A DNA stretch of 64,000 bases from Leptospira terpstrae serovar Hualin str. LT 11-33 = ATCC 700639 (GCF_000332495.1 NZ_AOGW02000006.1:558001-622000); one strand, 5' to 3'. Counted from the stretch's first letter, positions 1 through 8,810 are shown. Notes: generated by a model not told the origin, from the sequence alone. Made by a program: numbers and translations.

Positions 1-1
1 A

Positions 2-1729
2 GGATTAGCCCGTTTTTCCCGTTTAGAGCCCGTTCGGGATGAACGGGAAACGCACAATTTTCCAACCGAGGATATTGTTGGAAATTCTCTGAACTTGTTT
101 CAGGAAATCTATGAATGTAAAGATTGTCATAGCCTTTGGTGGATCAAAACTAGAGGCACAGGGGATCCCCGTTCCACCTATCCAGAGTATTACGAACAAA
201 CAGCCGAGCGATTTGATGATCAGCGTTCAGAATTGATTCGTAACCCTTCCGTTTCTGGAATTCTCGCTCATAAAAATTCATTATTTCCTTATGCCTTCTT
301 TGAAGAAATTTTAGAAATCCTTTCGCAAACAGAAGCGGAGGCTTTAAAAACTTTATACTTAGAACGCGATTCCAGTTTGCCTACTACTGTCAAAAGGTGG
401 CTTCTCCAATGGTATCAAAAAAGTTTCCCTGATGAATTCCAGGAAATCCAAACCAAAGGTTTTCCGTCTTCCGCAATTCCGCTTTTTACTTTGGATCAAA
501 ATGAATCGGTAATAGTTTCTGAGTTTATTGCAAAGGACCAATTTGCATTTCTTAGTTCCCAAGAAGAGAAATACTATTTACAAGCCTATGATCTAACCCA
601 AAAGAAAATACTTTGGAAAGTCACCATTCGCAAACCCTTTCTGGAAGGTTTACAAATCCCCATTTTATTTTACCAATCGGGTTATCTTTGTTCTTACCAA
701 GGATTTCAAAAAGGATCGGAATACTTTTCAAAACTGAATAGACCAGATACTCTTTGTATTTATGATCTCGAAGGCAAACTCATCCTATCCATACTTCTTG
801 CTTTTCAGTGTTATGAGATCCTATCAACAGAAGAACGTGACGTCTCAGAAAATCGAATTTCGCATAATTTTTGTTTTACGATACTGGGAGAAACTTTGTA
901 TCTTCCTCACCAATCGGAAATTCACGTTTATGATTTGAAATCGGGAAAACGAATCCGAAGTATAGGATTACCAAAATTTGAAATTTTTTCCGGTAAGGCT
1001 TTCGAAACTGAATCTGGAAATATCCTTTTCCATACACTCAAAGGAATTCTCGGTATCGATTCCTCTGGAGAAATTATCTTCCAATACTTGTCTTCTTACC
1101 ATCCTGTGTTCATTGATTCACAGTACCAATTATACTATTACTATGCCAAAGTAGAATCAGCAAATACAGGTGAAACAATAGAATTTAAAAAAACTCACGA
1201 TTCGGGTATATCTTTGGTTCGGGAGTTGGCATCCATTCCAGTAGAATTTCCTGGTGGAGTTTATTTGTCATTTGCCTTGGATGGATCCCTTCTTCTTAAT
1301 TCCCAATGGGAAACCATCAAAGAATTTCCCTTTAGTGCCACAGACACTCTCGGTCCTCATTCCTTTGGAGTTGCAAAAACTCCTGTGATCGTGACGGAAG
1401 ATCGTATCATCATTACCAATGATTTTTCCGGAATCTACATGATTGATTTTTTGGGAAATGTTTTCTTAGAAAGGTCGATCCAATCAGAAGTTCTGTCTGT
1501 ATTTACGTTTGATGGAAAACATTCCATCATCATTCTCAGCTTTCACGATGACTTTAGTGATAAGGAAGAGATAGAACTATTCTTACTTTCTCCGAATGGA
1601 GATTTCATCGCAGAAAAAAAACTCCCAGGCCCTCAGGGGTTGTCAGTGAGTTTTGATGGGATTTGTGTTTTTGCAAAAAACAATCAAATGTTTTCCCTCG
1701 ATCTATTTTCCTCAGAAGAGTCCAAATGA
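2..1729 (+). CDS. Beta-propeller protein with Cys pair, 5' end outside window
   Basis: The reading frame is open right to the left edge, so the gene starts outside the window; the TTG at 95 is only an internal codon. The N-terminal part seen here has a Cys-x-x-Cys pair (CKDC, near nt 115) that could be half of a zinc ribbon. From about nt 480 on, the protein shows repeated beta-strand blades of the PQQ/WD-like type (for example LQAYDLTQKKILW and IHVYDLKSGKRI). No signal peptide can be judged. The stop overlaps the next start as ATGA (1726-1729), so it is probably translationally coupled to the SpoIIE phosphatase and may feed it or be regulated with it. No specific function can be named. Confidence 0.8.
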   Translation, partial: GLARFSRLEPVRDERETHNFPTEDIVGNSLNLFQEIYECKDCHSLWWIKTRGTGDPRSTYPEYYEQTAERFDDQRSELIRNPSVSGILAHKNSLFPYAFFEEILEILSQTEAEALKTLYLERDSSLPTTVKRWLLQWYQKSFPDEFQEIQTKGFPSSAIPLFTLDQNESVIVSEFIAKDQFAFLSSQEEKYYLQAYDLTQKKILWKVTIRKPFLEGLQIPILFYQSGYLCSYQGFQKGSEYFSKLNRPDTLCIYDLEGKLILSILLAFQCYEILSTEERDVSENRISHNFCFTILGETLYLPHQSEIHVYDLKSGKRIRSIGLPKFEIFSGKAFETESGNILFHTLKGILGIDSSGEIIFQYLSSYHPVFIDSQYQLYYYYAKVESANTGETIEFKKTHDSGISLVRELASIPVEFPGGVYLSFALDGSLLLNSQWETIKEFPFSATDTLGPHSFGVAKTPVIVTEDRIIITNDFSGIYMIDFLGNVFLERSIQSEVLSVFTFDGKHSIIILSFHDDFSDKEEIELFLLSPNGDFIAEKKLPGPQGLSVSFDGICVFAKNNQMFSLDLFSSEESK

Positions 1730-3753
1730 AATTGGTTGGTAGGCCAAAGTTTCTAATTTCTGTTTTTTTGTTTTTAACTGCTTTGGAAGTTTCTGCTGAG
1801 ACCTTGAGCATTGATATTCAAAAAAGTGACAGTTCCCCCCTCTATATCGCGAAATCAATGTTAGTGTTTGAAGATAAAACAAATCAATTGGACTTTGATT
1901 CCATTCGTTCTCCTCTATTGGAATCAAAATTCATAAAGGTTCCTTCCTCCGAAGAAGCTTTTAATTTTTCCTATTCCCAATCTACCTATTGGCTAAAGAT
2001 CCAATTAAAAAATTCAAATCTAAATTCGAAAGAAATCGCATTGGTCGTTTCTTATCCACGATTGCAAACACTGGAATTATACTTTCAAAGTTCCAAAGAA
2101 GTGAAAAAAATCCCGTCTGGTTACTCTGTTCCCATGACCAAACGTCCCTACCAAAGTAGATTCTTTGTGTTTCCCGTTTCGTTTCCAGGAAATACGAATG
2201 CTATGGTTTTTCTAAAAGTAAAATCACCAAATTCGATCAATATCCCCATCCAATTATGGAACCGAGATTTGTATGATCGTCATGAAATTGATGATCATGT
2301 CATTCAAGCCATGTACTTTGGAATTGCTTGTGCTATGGTGTTATTCAATTTGTTTCTATTTTTTATACTTAAGGATTCAAATTACTTTCTTTATGTTTTA
2401 GTAGTATCTAGTACTGCCTTTACCATTGCATCGCATAATGGAATCGCTTCCGAATATCTATGGCAGAATTCACCGTGGATGGATCAATATTCAGTGAATC
2501 TATTTATTTCAATCGTTTTGATTCTCTTTTTAGCCTTTATGAGAAGTTTATTAAATACGAGGCAGTTAATTCCAAAATTGGATCAAATCAGTCTCTCGCT
2601 CATCTTCTTACAAATTTTATTACCTATTTTATATATTTTATCTTTTGAATCTTTTATTAAAATCATCGTGCTTAGTCATGCGATTACATCATTTTGGATT
2701 CTGTTTGTAGGCACTATTTGTTCTTTTAAAAAAGAAAGAATTGCATATTTCTTTTTATTAGCATTTGCATTTTTATTTTTAGCTCTAATTGTATCGACAC
2801 TGCGGGCGTTAGGATTGATTCCTACTAATTCCTTTACTATCGATGGGCCCCAATATGGTTCTGCCGCCGAAATGATGTTACTTGCTTTTGCTCTTGCGGA
2901 TCGTTACAACACAATCATCAAAGAAAAAGAAACAGCGGAAGCACTCGTAAAATTTAATTTAGAAAAGTCCAATTTAGATTTAGAAGAAAAGGTGAAAGAA
3001 CGCACTCAAACATTAAATCGAACACTCAGTGCGATGAGGCGAGACCTCTTCGTAGCGAAAAAAATTCAAGAGAATTCTCTCGTCACCGATGATAGGCTGA
3101 TCAAAGAATTAAATCTTGTGTATCGTTATCTTCCCGTATCAGAAGTGGGTGGCGATTTTTTTGATATTTGCCAATTAAACAAATCCAAATATCGAATCCT
3201 TATCGCTGATGCCACAGGCCACGGTGTACAGGCTGCAATGATTACAATGGCAATCAAAGGTTTGTATGATAATATCAAAAACTTTGAATTACCTCCATCC
3301 AAAGTGATGGAAATTTTTAATGAAGAGTTTATGGATAACTTTGTCTCCCTCAATAGCCTTCTGACTGCTTTGATTTTAGATATAGACCTAATCGAAAGAA
3401 AGATCCAGTTTGCTTCCGCAGGCCATCCTGCTGCTGTATTTTTCCAAAATGACCAATTGCATTTGTTAACAAAAACAGGTAAGATGATTGGGCTTAAAAA
3501 ACAAATCCATTATGAACAGTCGGAACTTACTTTTGGTCCGAAGGATCGGCTCTTTGTATTTACCGATGGAGTTTTTGAGGCTTTTAATGCAAAAGATGAG
3601 GAGTTTGGAGAGGAATCTCTTTACCATCTTTTTCAGTCCACAAGGCATTTAACCCTAACGGAAGTGGAAGACCACCTCCTAAAAACACTACAAAATTTTC
3701 TCAATGGTCAGGATCGGCAGGACGACCTAACCATCCTTGGGATCGATTTTTGA
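1726..3753 (+). CDS. 7TM sensor with SpoIIE-type (PP2C) serine phosphatase
   Basis: 675 residues. Signal peptide at 1-24 (cleavage after VSA), then an extracytoplasmic 7TMR-DISMED2-like beta domain to about 180, a 7TM-DISM membrane region about 190-400, a short coiled coil, and a C-terminal SpoIIE/RsbU phosphatase domain from about 455. PP2C metal residues are visible in VGGDFFD, IADATGHG, FTDGVFEA and DDLTIL. Such proteins sense a ligand outside the cell and dephosphorylate an anti-sigma-factor antagonist in the cytoplasm; no partner kinase or STAS protein is nearby. Start is the ATG at 1726, which overlaps the upstream stop; an upstream extension to 1663 would put 21 polar residues before the signal peptide. 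Confidence 0.92.
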   Translation: MKLVGRPKFLISVFLFLTALEVSAETLSIDIQKSDSSPLYIAKSMLVFEDKTNQLDFDSIRSPLLESKFIKVPSSEEAFNFSYSQSTYWLKIQLKNSNLNSKEIALVVSYPRLQTLELYFQSSKEVKKIPSGYSVPMTKRPYQSRFFVFPVSFPGNTNAMVFLKVKSPNSINIPIQLWNRDLYDRHEIDDHVIQAMYFGIACAMVLFNLFLFFILKDSNYFLYVLVVSSTAFTIASHNGIASEYLWQNSPWMDQYSVNLFISIVLILFLAFMRSLLNTRQLIPKLDQISLSLIFLQILLPILYILSFESFIKIIVLSHAITSFWILFVGTICSFKKERIAYFFLLAFAFLFLALIVSTLRALGLIPTNSFTIDGPQYGSAAEMMLLAFALADRYNTIIKEKETAEALVKFNLEKSNLDLEEKVKERTQTLNRTLSAMRRDLFVAKKIQENSLVTDDRLIKELNLVYRYLPVSEVGGDFFDICQLNKSKYRILIADATGHGVQAAMITMAIKGLYDNIKNFELPPSKVMEIFNEEFMDNFVSLNSLLTALILDIDLIERKIQFASAGHPAAVFFQNDQLHLLTKTGKMIGLKKQIHYEQSELTFGPKDRLFVFTDGVFEAFNAKDEEFGEESLYHLFQSTRHLTLTEVEDHLLKTLQNFLNGQDRQDDLTILGIDF

Positions 3754-3851
3754 TTTTTTTTTTTCAAAATTAGTTTAATATTAAATAAATATAACATCAA
3801 ATCATTTAAGTTATAGTCTATTGATTAATAGCAAATAAATTGGAGAACCTT

Positions 3852-4928
3852 GTGAAATCATTATTTTCAGAAGCGAAGTTAGGAAATCTTTCCTTAAAAA
3901 ATAAAGTGGTGATGGCCCCGATGACTAGATCCCGTTCCATTGGTAACGTACCTGGTGACCTGGTTGCCACATATTATGAACAAAGAGCAGAAGCAGGTCT
4001 AATCATCACAGAAGGTACTTCACCTTCTCCGAATGGTCTTGGTTATACGAGAATTCCTGGAATTTTTTCAGAAGAACAAACCAAAGCTTGGAAAAAAGTA
4101 ACCGATAAAGTCCATAACAAAGGGAGTAAAATTTTTGTTCAACTCATGCATACGGGTCGAATTGGTCACGAATTGAATTTACCGAAAGGAGCAAAAGTCC
4201 TTGGACCTTCTGCCATACTTGCCAAAGGACAAATGTGGACAGATACGGACGGAATGAAAGACCATCCCACACCCCAAGAAATGACCAAAGCAGAAATCAA
4301 ATCTACTTTGGAAGAATTTGTGACTGCATCGAAAAATGCAATCCAAGCTGGATTTGATGGAGTAGAATTGCACGCAGCAAATGGATATTTACTCGAACAA
4401 TTTTTACATCCGTCCTCTAACCAAAGGACAGACGAATACGGTGGTTCCATAGAAAACAGAATCCGATTCGTTGTGGAAGTTGCATCTGCAGTGAGTGCTG
4501 CTATCGGAAAAGAAAAAACAGCAATCCGTTTGTCACCTTACGGAGCCTTCAATGATCTTTTTCCATTTCCAGAAACACATGAAGAATATTCGTTGTTAGC
4601 TGAAAAGTTAAATCAAATTGGTATCGTATACATCCATTTGGTTGACCATTCCTCAATGGGTGCACCGACTGTAGAGCCAGAAACAGTCCAAAACATTCGT
4701 AATGCATTTAAGGGAACCCTCATCCTAAGTGGTGGGTATGATGTTGAACGCGCAGAAAAGGATCTTTCTTCTGGACTTGCTGACCTTGTCGCTTTTGGAA
4801 AACCTTTCCTTGCCAATCCCGACCTTGTCACTAGGTTCCAAAAGAACATTGCTCTTGCTTCCTTTGACCAGACAACGCTCTATACACCGGGTGAAAAAGG
4901 TTATAGTGACTATACATTTGCAAGTTAA
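3852..4928 (+). CDS. Old-yellow-enzyme family alkene reductase
   Basis: 358-residue FMN-dependent TIM barrel of the NADH:flavin oxidoreductase/NemA type, which reduces activated C=C bonds or nitro compounds with NAD(P)H. Visible family motifs: VVMAPMTRSR near the N-terminus, the substrate-binding His and Asn in HAANGYLLEQF, and HPSSNQRTDEYGGS. The GTG at 3852 is chosen as start because GGAG at 3842-3845 lies six bases before it; the TTG at 3840 would overlap that ribosome site. The 98-base upstream gap is very A+T-rich and holds a small inverted repeat CTATTGATTAATAG (3818-3831) that might be an operator. Natural substrate unknown. Confidence 0.93.
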   Translation: MKSLFSEAKLGNLSLKNKVVMAPMTRSRSIGNVPGDLVATYYEQRAEAGLIITEGTSPSPNGLGYTRIPGIFSEEQTKAWKKVTDKVHNKGSKIFVQLMHTGRIGHELNLPKGAKVLGPSAILAKGQMWTDTDGMKDHPTPQEMTKAEIKSTLEEFVTASKNAIQAGFDGVELHAANGYLLEQFLHPSSNQRTDEYGGSIENRIRFVVEVASAVSAAIGKEKTAIRLSPYGAFNDLFPFPETHEEYSLLAEKLNQIGIVYIHLVDHSSMGAPTVEPETVQNIRNAFKGTLILSGGYDVERAEKDLSSGLADLVAFGKPFLANPDLVTRFQKNIALASFDQTTLYTPGEKGYSDYTFAS

Positions 4929-5000
4929 CTACAATGAGTAGAAGAATCGTTATCTCTTAATCTTATTTAGATTTTTTAGCGCCTCAATTTCTACTAAAAT

Positions 5001-5110
5001 AAGGATCCTTTGGTGGCCTGGACCGGGCTACTTCAGGGTCCGCATTCGCTCCCGTCACCTACCATCTAACGATGGCAGGTGACCAAGCCTTCCGTATCCC
5101 TGGCGCAAGA
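5001..5110. repeat. G+C-rich non-coding element with strong hairpin
   Basis: The 312-base gap 4929-5240 has no convincing gene. Its middle is clearly richer in G+C than the surroundings and contains a 13-bp inverted repeat with one mismatch (5054-5066 with 5071-5083, GTCACCTACCATC against GATGGCAGGTGAC) and a smaller GGACC/GGTCC hairpin just upstream. It has the look of a dispersed intergenic repeat; compare the longer element at 6088-6312. Reading through it from a GTG at 5079 would extend the carbonic anhydrase, but that extension has no ribosome site and no family similarity. Confidence 0.45.
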
Positions 5111-5240
5111 TTCCTACCCAAAACCAACCTCTCCATTCTCTTGTCCATTTGCCAAATGCACTGTGCAGATTGAGAAGATAAATCCCTACTCAGAAAATTG
5201 TTTTCTTGTCCATTCTGTTATATTGAACTTTATTTCCATT

Positions 5241-5849
5241 ATGTCAAACTCACTCATACAACAAGAAACAAGCAAAGTTCATAAAGAAGTCATCGGTGCC
5301 AACGATAAGTATGTATCGGAATTTGGGAAAAAAGGCGAACTAGCCCTTCCTCCTGCGAGAAGTTTTACCATCCTTACCTGTATGGATGCAAGACTTGATC
5401 CTGCTAAGTATGCAGGCCTTGCCGAAGGTGATGCCCATGTCATTCGCAATGCGGGAGGTCGTGCTAGTGACGACGCCATTCGTTCTCTTGTGATTTCTTA
5501 CAAACTGCTAGGAACCAAAGAATTTTTTGTCATCCATCACTCTGATTGTGGAATGCAATTGTTTACGGACCACATCATTCGAAACCTCCTTTCCAAAAGT
5601 TTGAAAACAGCAACCATAGATTCTAATGGATGGCGCAACTTAGAAGAGTCTGGAGGTTCGGAGGAAGCTAAGTTCATCCCTTTCTTAACCTTTGAAAATT
5701 TGGAACAAAGTGTAATCGATGACGTAAAACGAATTCGTAATCATCCTCTAATTCCTAAAGACATCCCAGTTTATGGTTATTATTACGATGTGAAAACCGG
5801 GAAATTGGTAGAAGTTGCGGAGGCTACAAAAATAGGAAGGGCTTCCTAA
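5241..5849 (+). CDS. Beta-class carbonic anhydrase
   Basis: 202 residues. Interconverts CO2 and bicarbonate in the cytoplasm. Zinc and catalytic residues are all present: Cys47, Asp49 and Arg51 in CMDARLDP, then His100 and Cys103 in [19 protein letters not shown] is the usual loop between them. Length and motif spacing fit the short beta-carbonic anhydrases. The ATG at 5241 is preferred because it gives the family's normal N-terminus. There is no clear Shine-Dalgarno, but a TATATT box at 5219-5224 would place the transcript start only about 10 bases before it, so the message may be almost leaderless. It stands alone, followed by a terminator. Confidence 0.92.
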   Translation: MSNSLIQQETSKVHKEVIGANDKYVSEFGKKGELALPPARSFTILTCMDARLDPAKYAGLAEGDAHVIRNAGGRASDDAIRSLVISYKLLGTKEFFVIHHSDCGMQLFTDHIIRNLLSKSLKTATIDSNGWRNLEESGGSEEAKFIPFLTFENLEQSVIDDVKRIRNHPLIPKDIPVYGYYYDVKTGKLVEVAEATKIGRAS

Positions 5850-5889
5850 TCACAAAACTCCAATACAACTATATAAGAATCTCCTTTTT

Positions 5890-5931
5890 GATCCCATCTA
5901 ACAGAACGTTGGTTGGGATCTTTCAATTTTT
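5890..5931 (+). terminator. Probable terminator after carbonic anhydrase
   Basis: GATCCCA (5890-5896) pairs with TGGGATC (5914-5920), extended by AAC/GTT inside the loop, and is followed by a T-rich run (TTTCAATTTTT). Confidence 0.6.
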
Positions 5932-6087
5932 GGAATCTACATAAAACGAACTTTAGGATTATTAATAGCCTGTCACTTCGATTGGAGATTGTTAAGATAT
6001 GATTTAATATGAACTTATTTGAAATAAATTAGGGTTTTTTGCGAATTGGATTTCTGAAATCATGGGATTGTGATAAGAGGAAGGCAT

Positions 6088-6312
6088 TGGGTGGCGGGTC
6101 TAGTTCCCCACCCTAATCGGGCGGGGGTACGGATATCCATTCTGTACACGCTTACTTGCGGGCGAAGGGGCTCGCCGCCTCGGACATCCTGTCCTCACTG
6201 CGCTTCGAGGCAGGGCGTCGCTCTTGATTCGCCATCGTGGCTTTCTTACTGTAACAGTCGTTCCCTATGGGTCACTCCTGTTCCAGGTCGCACCACAGTT
6301 CGATCCCTTCGG
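6088..6312. repeat. G+C-rich non-coding element beside tRNA-Gly
   Basis: The gap 5850-6361 has no convincing gene. Its second half is strongly G+C-rich. CCCCACCC (6107-6114) can pair either with the upstream GGGTGGCGG or with the downstream GGGCGGGG, giving two alternative hairpins. The only reading frame through it encodes an Arg/Ser/Cys/Pro-rich peptide with no family resemblance, so I treat it as non-coding. It contains a 19-bp copy of the 3' end of the neighbouring tRNA-Gly. It may be a dispersed repeat or the remains of an integrated element. Confidence 0.5.
6156..6174. repeat. Direct repeat copy of tRNA-Gly 3' end (distal)
   Basis: TTGCGGGCGAAGGGGCTCG is identical to 6361-6379, which is the 3' end (discriminator, acceptor arm and part of the T arm) of tRNA-Gly plus one flanking base. 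The two copies are 205 bp apart in the same orientation, as expected for attachment sites after insertion into a tRNA 3' end. Confidence 0.6.
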
Positions 6313-6360
6313 ATTAAATTCTAAATAAAGATTGGATTTTGGAAAAAGTGAGTCTGTCTT

Positions 6361-6379
6361 TTGCGGGCGAAGGGGCTCG
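6361..6379. repeat. Direct repeat copy within tRNA-Gly 3' end
   Basis: Second copy of the 19-bp repeat; this copy is part of the functional tRNA-Gly gene. Confidence 0.6.
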
Positions 6380-6432
6380 AACCCTCGCCAGAAGCTTGGA
6401 AGGCTGCTGTGCTACCGTTACACCACACCCGC
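6362..6432 (-). tRNA. tRNA-Gly (anticodon TCC)
   Basis: On the minus strand the cloverleaf folds: acceptor GCGGGTG with CGCCCGC (one G-U), D arm with GGTA loop, anticodon loop CTTCCAA giving TCC, and T arm GAGGG-TTCGAGC-CCCTT. The discriminator is A and CCA is not encoded. The second pair of the anticodon stem (28-42) is a C-U mismatch, which is unusual but does not disturb the rest of the fold. Confidence 0.93.
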
Positions 6433-6441
6433 GACAGTAAA

Positions 6442-6472
6442 TACATAGTTTTGGTTGGGGGTAACGGGTCAA
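6442..6472 (-). promoter_or_regulatory. Probable tRNA-Gly promoter
   Basis: On the minus strand TTGACCCGTT begins 40 bases before the first tRNA base, and TATGTA lies just before the gene. The same ten bases occur at the same distance upstream of tRNA-Pro (18422), supporting a shared -35 region. Confidence 0.5.
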
Positions 6473-6515
6473 CGATTTTTGGTTCCAGAAACCGTGGGAC
6501 AAAGAAAATGAGTCT

Positions 6516-8021
6516 ATGGCTCTTCCCCAAGCACTCGAAAATTACCGAAAACAATATCGTAAAATCAAATTATTCCAAGATGTCGCTTCTGTCCTCCATT
6601 GGGATTCCGAAGTGATGATGCCAGAAGAGGGACGGGAATACCGATCGGCACAGATCGCAGCCGTGGCAGAACTCACTCACGACTGGATGACGGATAAATC
6701 TTTTCTAAACCAAATCCAATCAGCAAAAAAATCCATAAGCGAACTTCCTGAATCAGAAAGGTCACTTTGGAACCGAGAATTGGAAGTTCTTATGGAAGAA
6801 AAAGAAAAGGCAGATAAATTGCCTTCGGAATTTGTTTCGGAATTTGCAAAGGTAACAAACCTTGCACATGCTGAGTGGGCAGAAGCAAAAAAAGGAAAAA
6901 ACTTCCAATCATTTTCGAAACGACTAGAGGAACTTGTTCAATTATCTAAAAAACAAGCAGATTACTTTGGTTATACGACTGAACCTTATGATGCATTACT
7001 CGATAGTTATGAAAAAGGTGCGAAAGCAGACCAAATTCAGATTTTATTTTCTGATTTGAAAGAGTCTTTGGTTCCTATTGTTGCCACCGCTCCTAAATTT
7101 AATAATCCATTTCCAGGGCCCATTTCTATCGAAAAACAAACCAAATTTTGCAATCGTTTGCCTGCACTCCTCGGACTTACGACAAAAGAATCTAGATTGG
7201 ATATTAGTAACCATCCGTTTTCCACAAGTTTGGGAAAGGGAGACAAACGAATCACAACTAGATATTCTGAAACCGATCCACTATCATCCATCTTTGGTGT
7301 GTTACACGAGACCGGACATTCTCTTTATGAATCTGGACTTTCGGCAATGCACGAATGGCCCACACCTATCACAGAATTTTTAAGTTTAGGAATTCATGAA
7401 TCACAAAGTCGATTGTGGGAAAACCAAGTAGGTCGTTCCTTACCATTTTGGGAATTTGTTTATCCTATCCTCCTTTCTGATTTTGAATTAACCGATAAGG
7501 AACTTCCATTCAAAGCACTTTACCAATACATCAATAGTACGGAAAAAACAAAAGTGAGAGTAGAGGCGGATCAAATCACATATAACCTTCATATTATTCT
7601 TCGATTTGAAATTGAAAGAGACCTCATCAATGGAAAAATCCAAGTAAAAGATTTACCTGAAATTTGGAATGCAAAGATGAAGGAAAGTTTTGGACTCAAA
7701 ATTGAAAATGATGCAGAGGGTGTTCTACAGGATATCCATTGGTCGATGGGAGCGTTTGGATATTTTCCAACGTATACTTTAGGAAATATCTTTAGTTCTC
7801 AATTTTTTAAAAAGTTTACTGAAGAATTTCCAGATTCGCATAACAAATTTTCTGCGAATGGTGATTTTTCTGATCTATTAAATTGGCTGAGAAAAAACAT
7901 CCATTCCAAAGGAAAAATATATGATGTGGATACCCTGATGAAACAAGCAACAGGAGAATCTCCTAATGCCAAACATTTGATTTCCTATTTAAATGGAAAA
8001 ATTAAAGAAGTAACAAAGTAA
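6516..8021 (+). CDS. Carboxypeptidase, M32 family
   Basis: 501-residue metallocarboxypeptidase of the thermostable carboxypeptidase Taq type, removing C-terminal residues from peptides in the cytoplasm. The zinc motif HETGH is at 264-268, with the third ligand Glu295 in HESQSRLWENQ, the family's usual spacing. The N-terminal ALHWD-like segment (VLHWDSEVMMPE) and the C-terminal DIHWSMGAFGYFPTYTLGN are also typical M32 signatures. Full length for the family. It is read away from tRNA-Gly and followed after 37 bases by a small FliG-like gene. Confidence 0.95.
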   Translation: MALPQALENYRKQYRKIKLFQDVASVLHWDSEVMMPEEGREYRSAQIAAVAELTHDWMTDKSFLNQIQSAKKSISELPESERSLWNRELEVLMEEKEKADKLPSEFVSEFAKVTNLAHAEWAEAKKGKNFQSFSKRLEELVQLSKKQADYFGYTTEPYDALLDSYEKGAKADQIQILFSDLKESLVPIVATAPKFNNPFPGPISIEKQTKFCNRLPALLGLTTKESRLDISNHPFSTSLGKGDKRITTRYSETDPLSSIFGVLHETGHSLYESGLSAMHEWPTPITEFLSLGIHESQSRLWENQVGRSLPFWEFVYPILLSDFELTDKELPFKALYQYINSTEKTKVRVEADQITYNLHIILRFEIERDLINGKIQVKDLPEIWNAKMKESFGLKIENDAEGVLQDIHWSMGAFGYFPTYTLGNIFSSQFFKKFTEEFPDSHNKFSANGDFSDLLNWLRKNIHSKGKIYDVDTLMKQATGESPNAKHLISYLNGKIKEVTK

Positions 8022-8058
8022 CTATTCGTTAGAGTAACAAATTATAAAAAGGATTTAT

Positions 8059-8385
8059 ATGTCAGGATCAGAACAAACTTTAGAAAAACTTAGCCAATTA
8101 TCATACTTTGATAATCTAGCATTATACTATTTATGCATTGAAACACCTCCACAAACACTTGCATTGGCATTTATGCAAATGGATGAAAAAATTGCAGGCT
8201 CTATGTTAGGTGTTTTGGATGTTCAAAAAAGGAAATATGTTCACGAACTAATGGCGCTTCAAAAAGACAGTTCGGAAGAAGCTAAAAAAGCCGCCGCCGA
8301 AGGGTTGTTACTCATCGCCGACGGATTAATTTCTAGAAATCTAATTAGTAAACAAGGTCATTATTTTTTTGGTACAAAGAAATAA
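8059..8385 (+). CDS. Small FliG-middle-domain-like protein
   Basis: 108 residues, no signal peptide or membrane segment. The pattern (ETPPQTLALAFMQMDEKI, then a helical stretch ending in LLLIADGLISRNLI) resembles the helical middle/N-terminal repeat of the flagellar motor-switch protein FliG, but there is no FliG C-terminal torque domain and no flagellar gene nearby. A ribosome site AAGGA precedes the ATG. The last 25 bases overlap the 3' end of the convergent DUF423 gene. The FliG comparison is by eye; otherwise unknown. Confidence 0.75.
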   Translation: MSGSEQTLEKLSQLSYFDNLALYYLCIETPPQTLALAFMQMDEKIAGSMLGVLDVQKRKYVHELMALQKDSSEEAKKAAAEGLLLIADGLISRNLISKQGHYFFGTKK

Positions 8386-8789
8386 AAAGATCCAAGACCT
8401 AAACTAATCCAGCCAATTAAAAAACACACTCCGCCTATGGGAGTGATGGCCCCTAAAATTCGGATTCCCGTAACAGCTAGAGCATACAAACTAAAGGAAA
8501 AAATCAAAATTCCAAAAAGGAACATCCAGGTTGCTAACTTAAAATATCTTGTACTTTTGTTTGCAGATTCTAATACTAAAGATTGCTGCAGTAATAGAAA
8601 GGCTGCTAGTGCAGCTAACGTATGATAAAAATGATAACGATTTCCCGTTTCAAAAATTACCATAAGTTCCGAGCTCACAAATTTTTTAAGTCCGTGGGCT
8701 CCAAAAGCTCCGATGGCAACAGCTAAAAAACCAGAAAGACAAATCAACAGGATTAAAACCGCAGAGGATTGCTTCTTGACAAGATTCAT
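8361..8789 (-). CDS. DUF423 family membrane protein
   Basis: 142 residues with four hydrophobic segments. The N-terminal GAFGAHGLKK and the following YHFYHTLA motif are the hallmark of the YgdD/DUF423 inner-membrane family, whose function is unknown. It converges with and overlaps the FliG-like gene by 25 bases, and is divergent from the zinc-ribbon gene 21 bases away, so the two may share a promoter region. Confidence 0.9.
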   Translation of the reverse strand: MNLVKKQSSAVLILLICLSGFLAVAIGAFGAHGLKKFVSSELMVIFETGNRYHFYHTLAALAAFLLLQQSLVLESANKSTRYFKLATWMFLFGILIFSFSLYALAVTGIRILGAITPIGGVCFLIGWISLGLGSFYFFVPKK

Positions 8790-8810
8790 AAACGATACTT
8801 CCTATTGCCT

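Noticed and set aside
5079..5240. 54-residue upstream extension of the carbonic anhydrase
   Set aside because: It would run through a hairpin-rich element, has no ribosome site, and the family starts near the ATG at 5241.
6070..6324. 84-codon frame through the G+C-rich element
   Set aside because: Arg/Ser/Cys/Pro-rich product with no family likeness, no ribosome site, inside a structured non-coding stretch.
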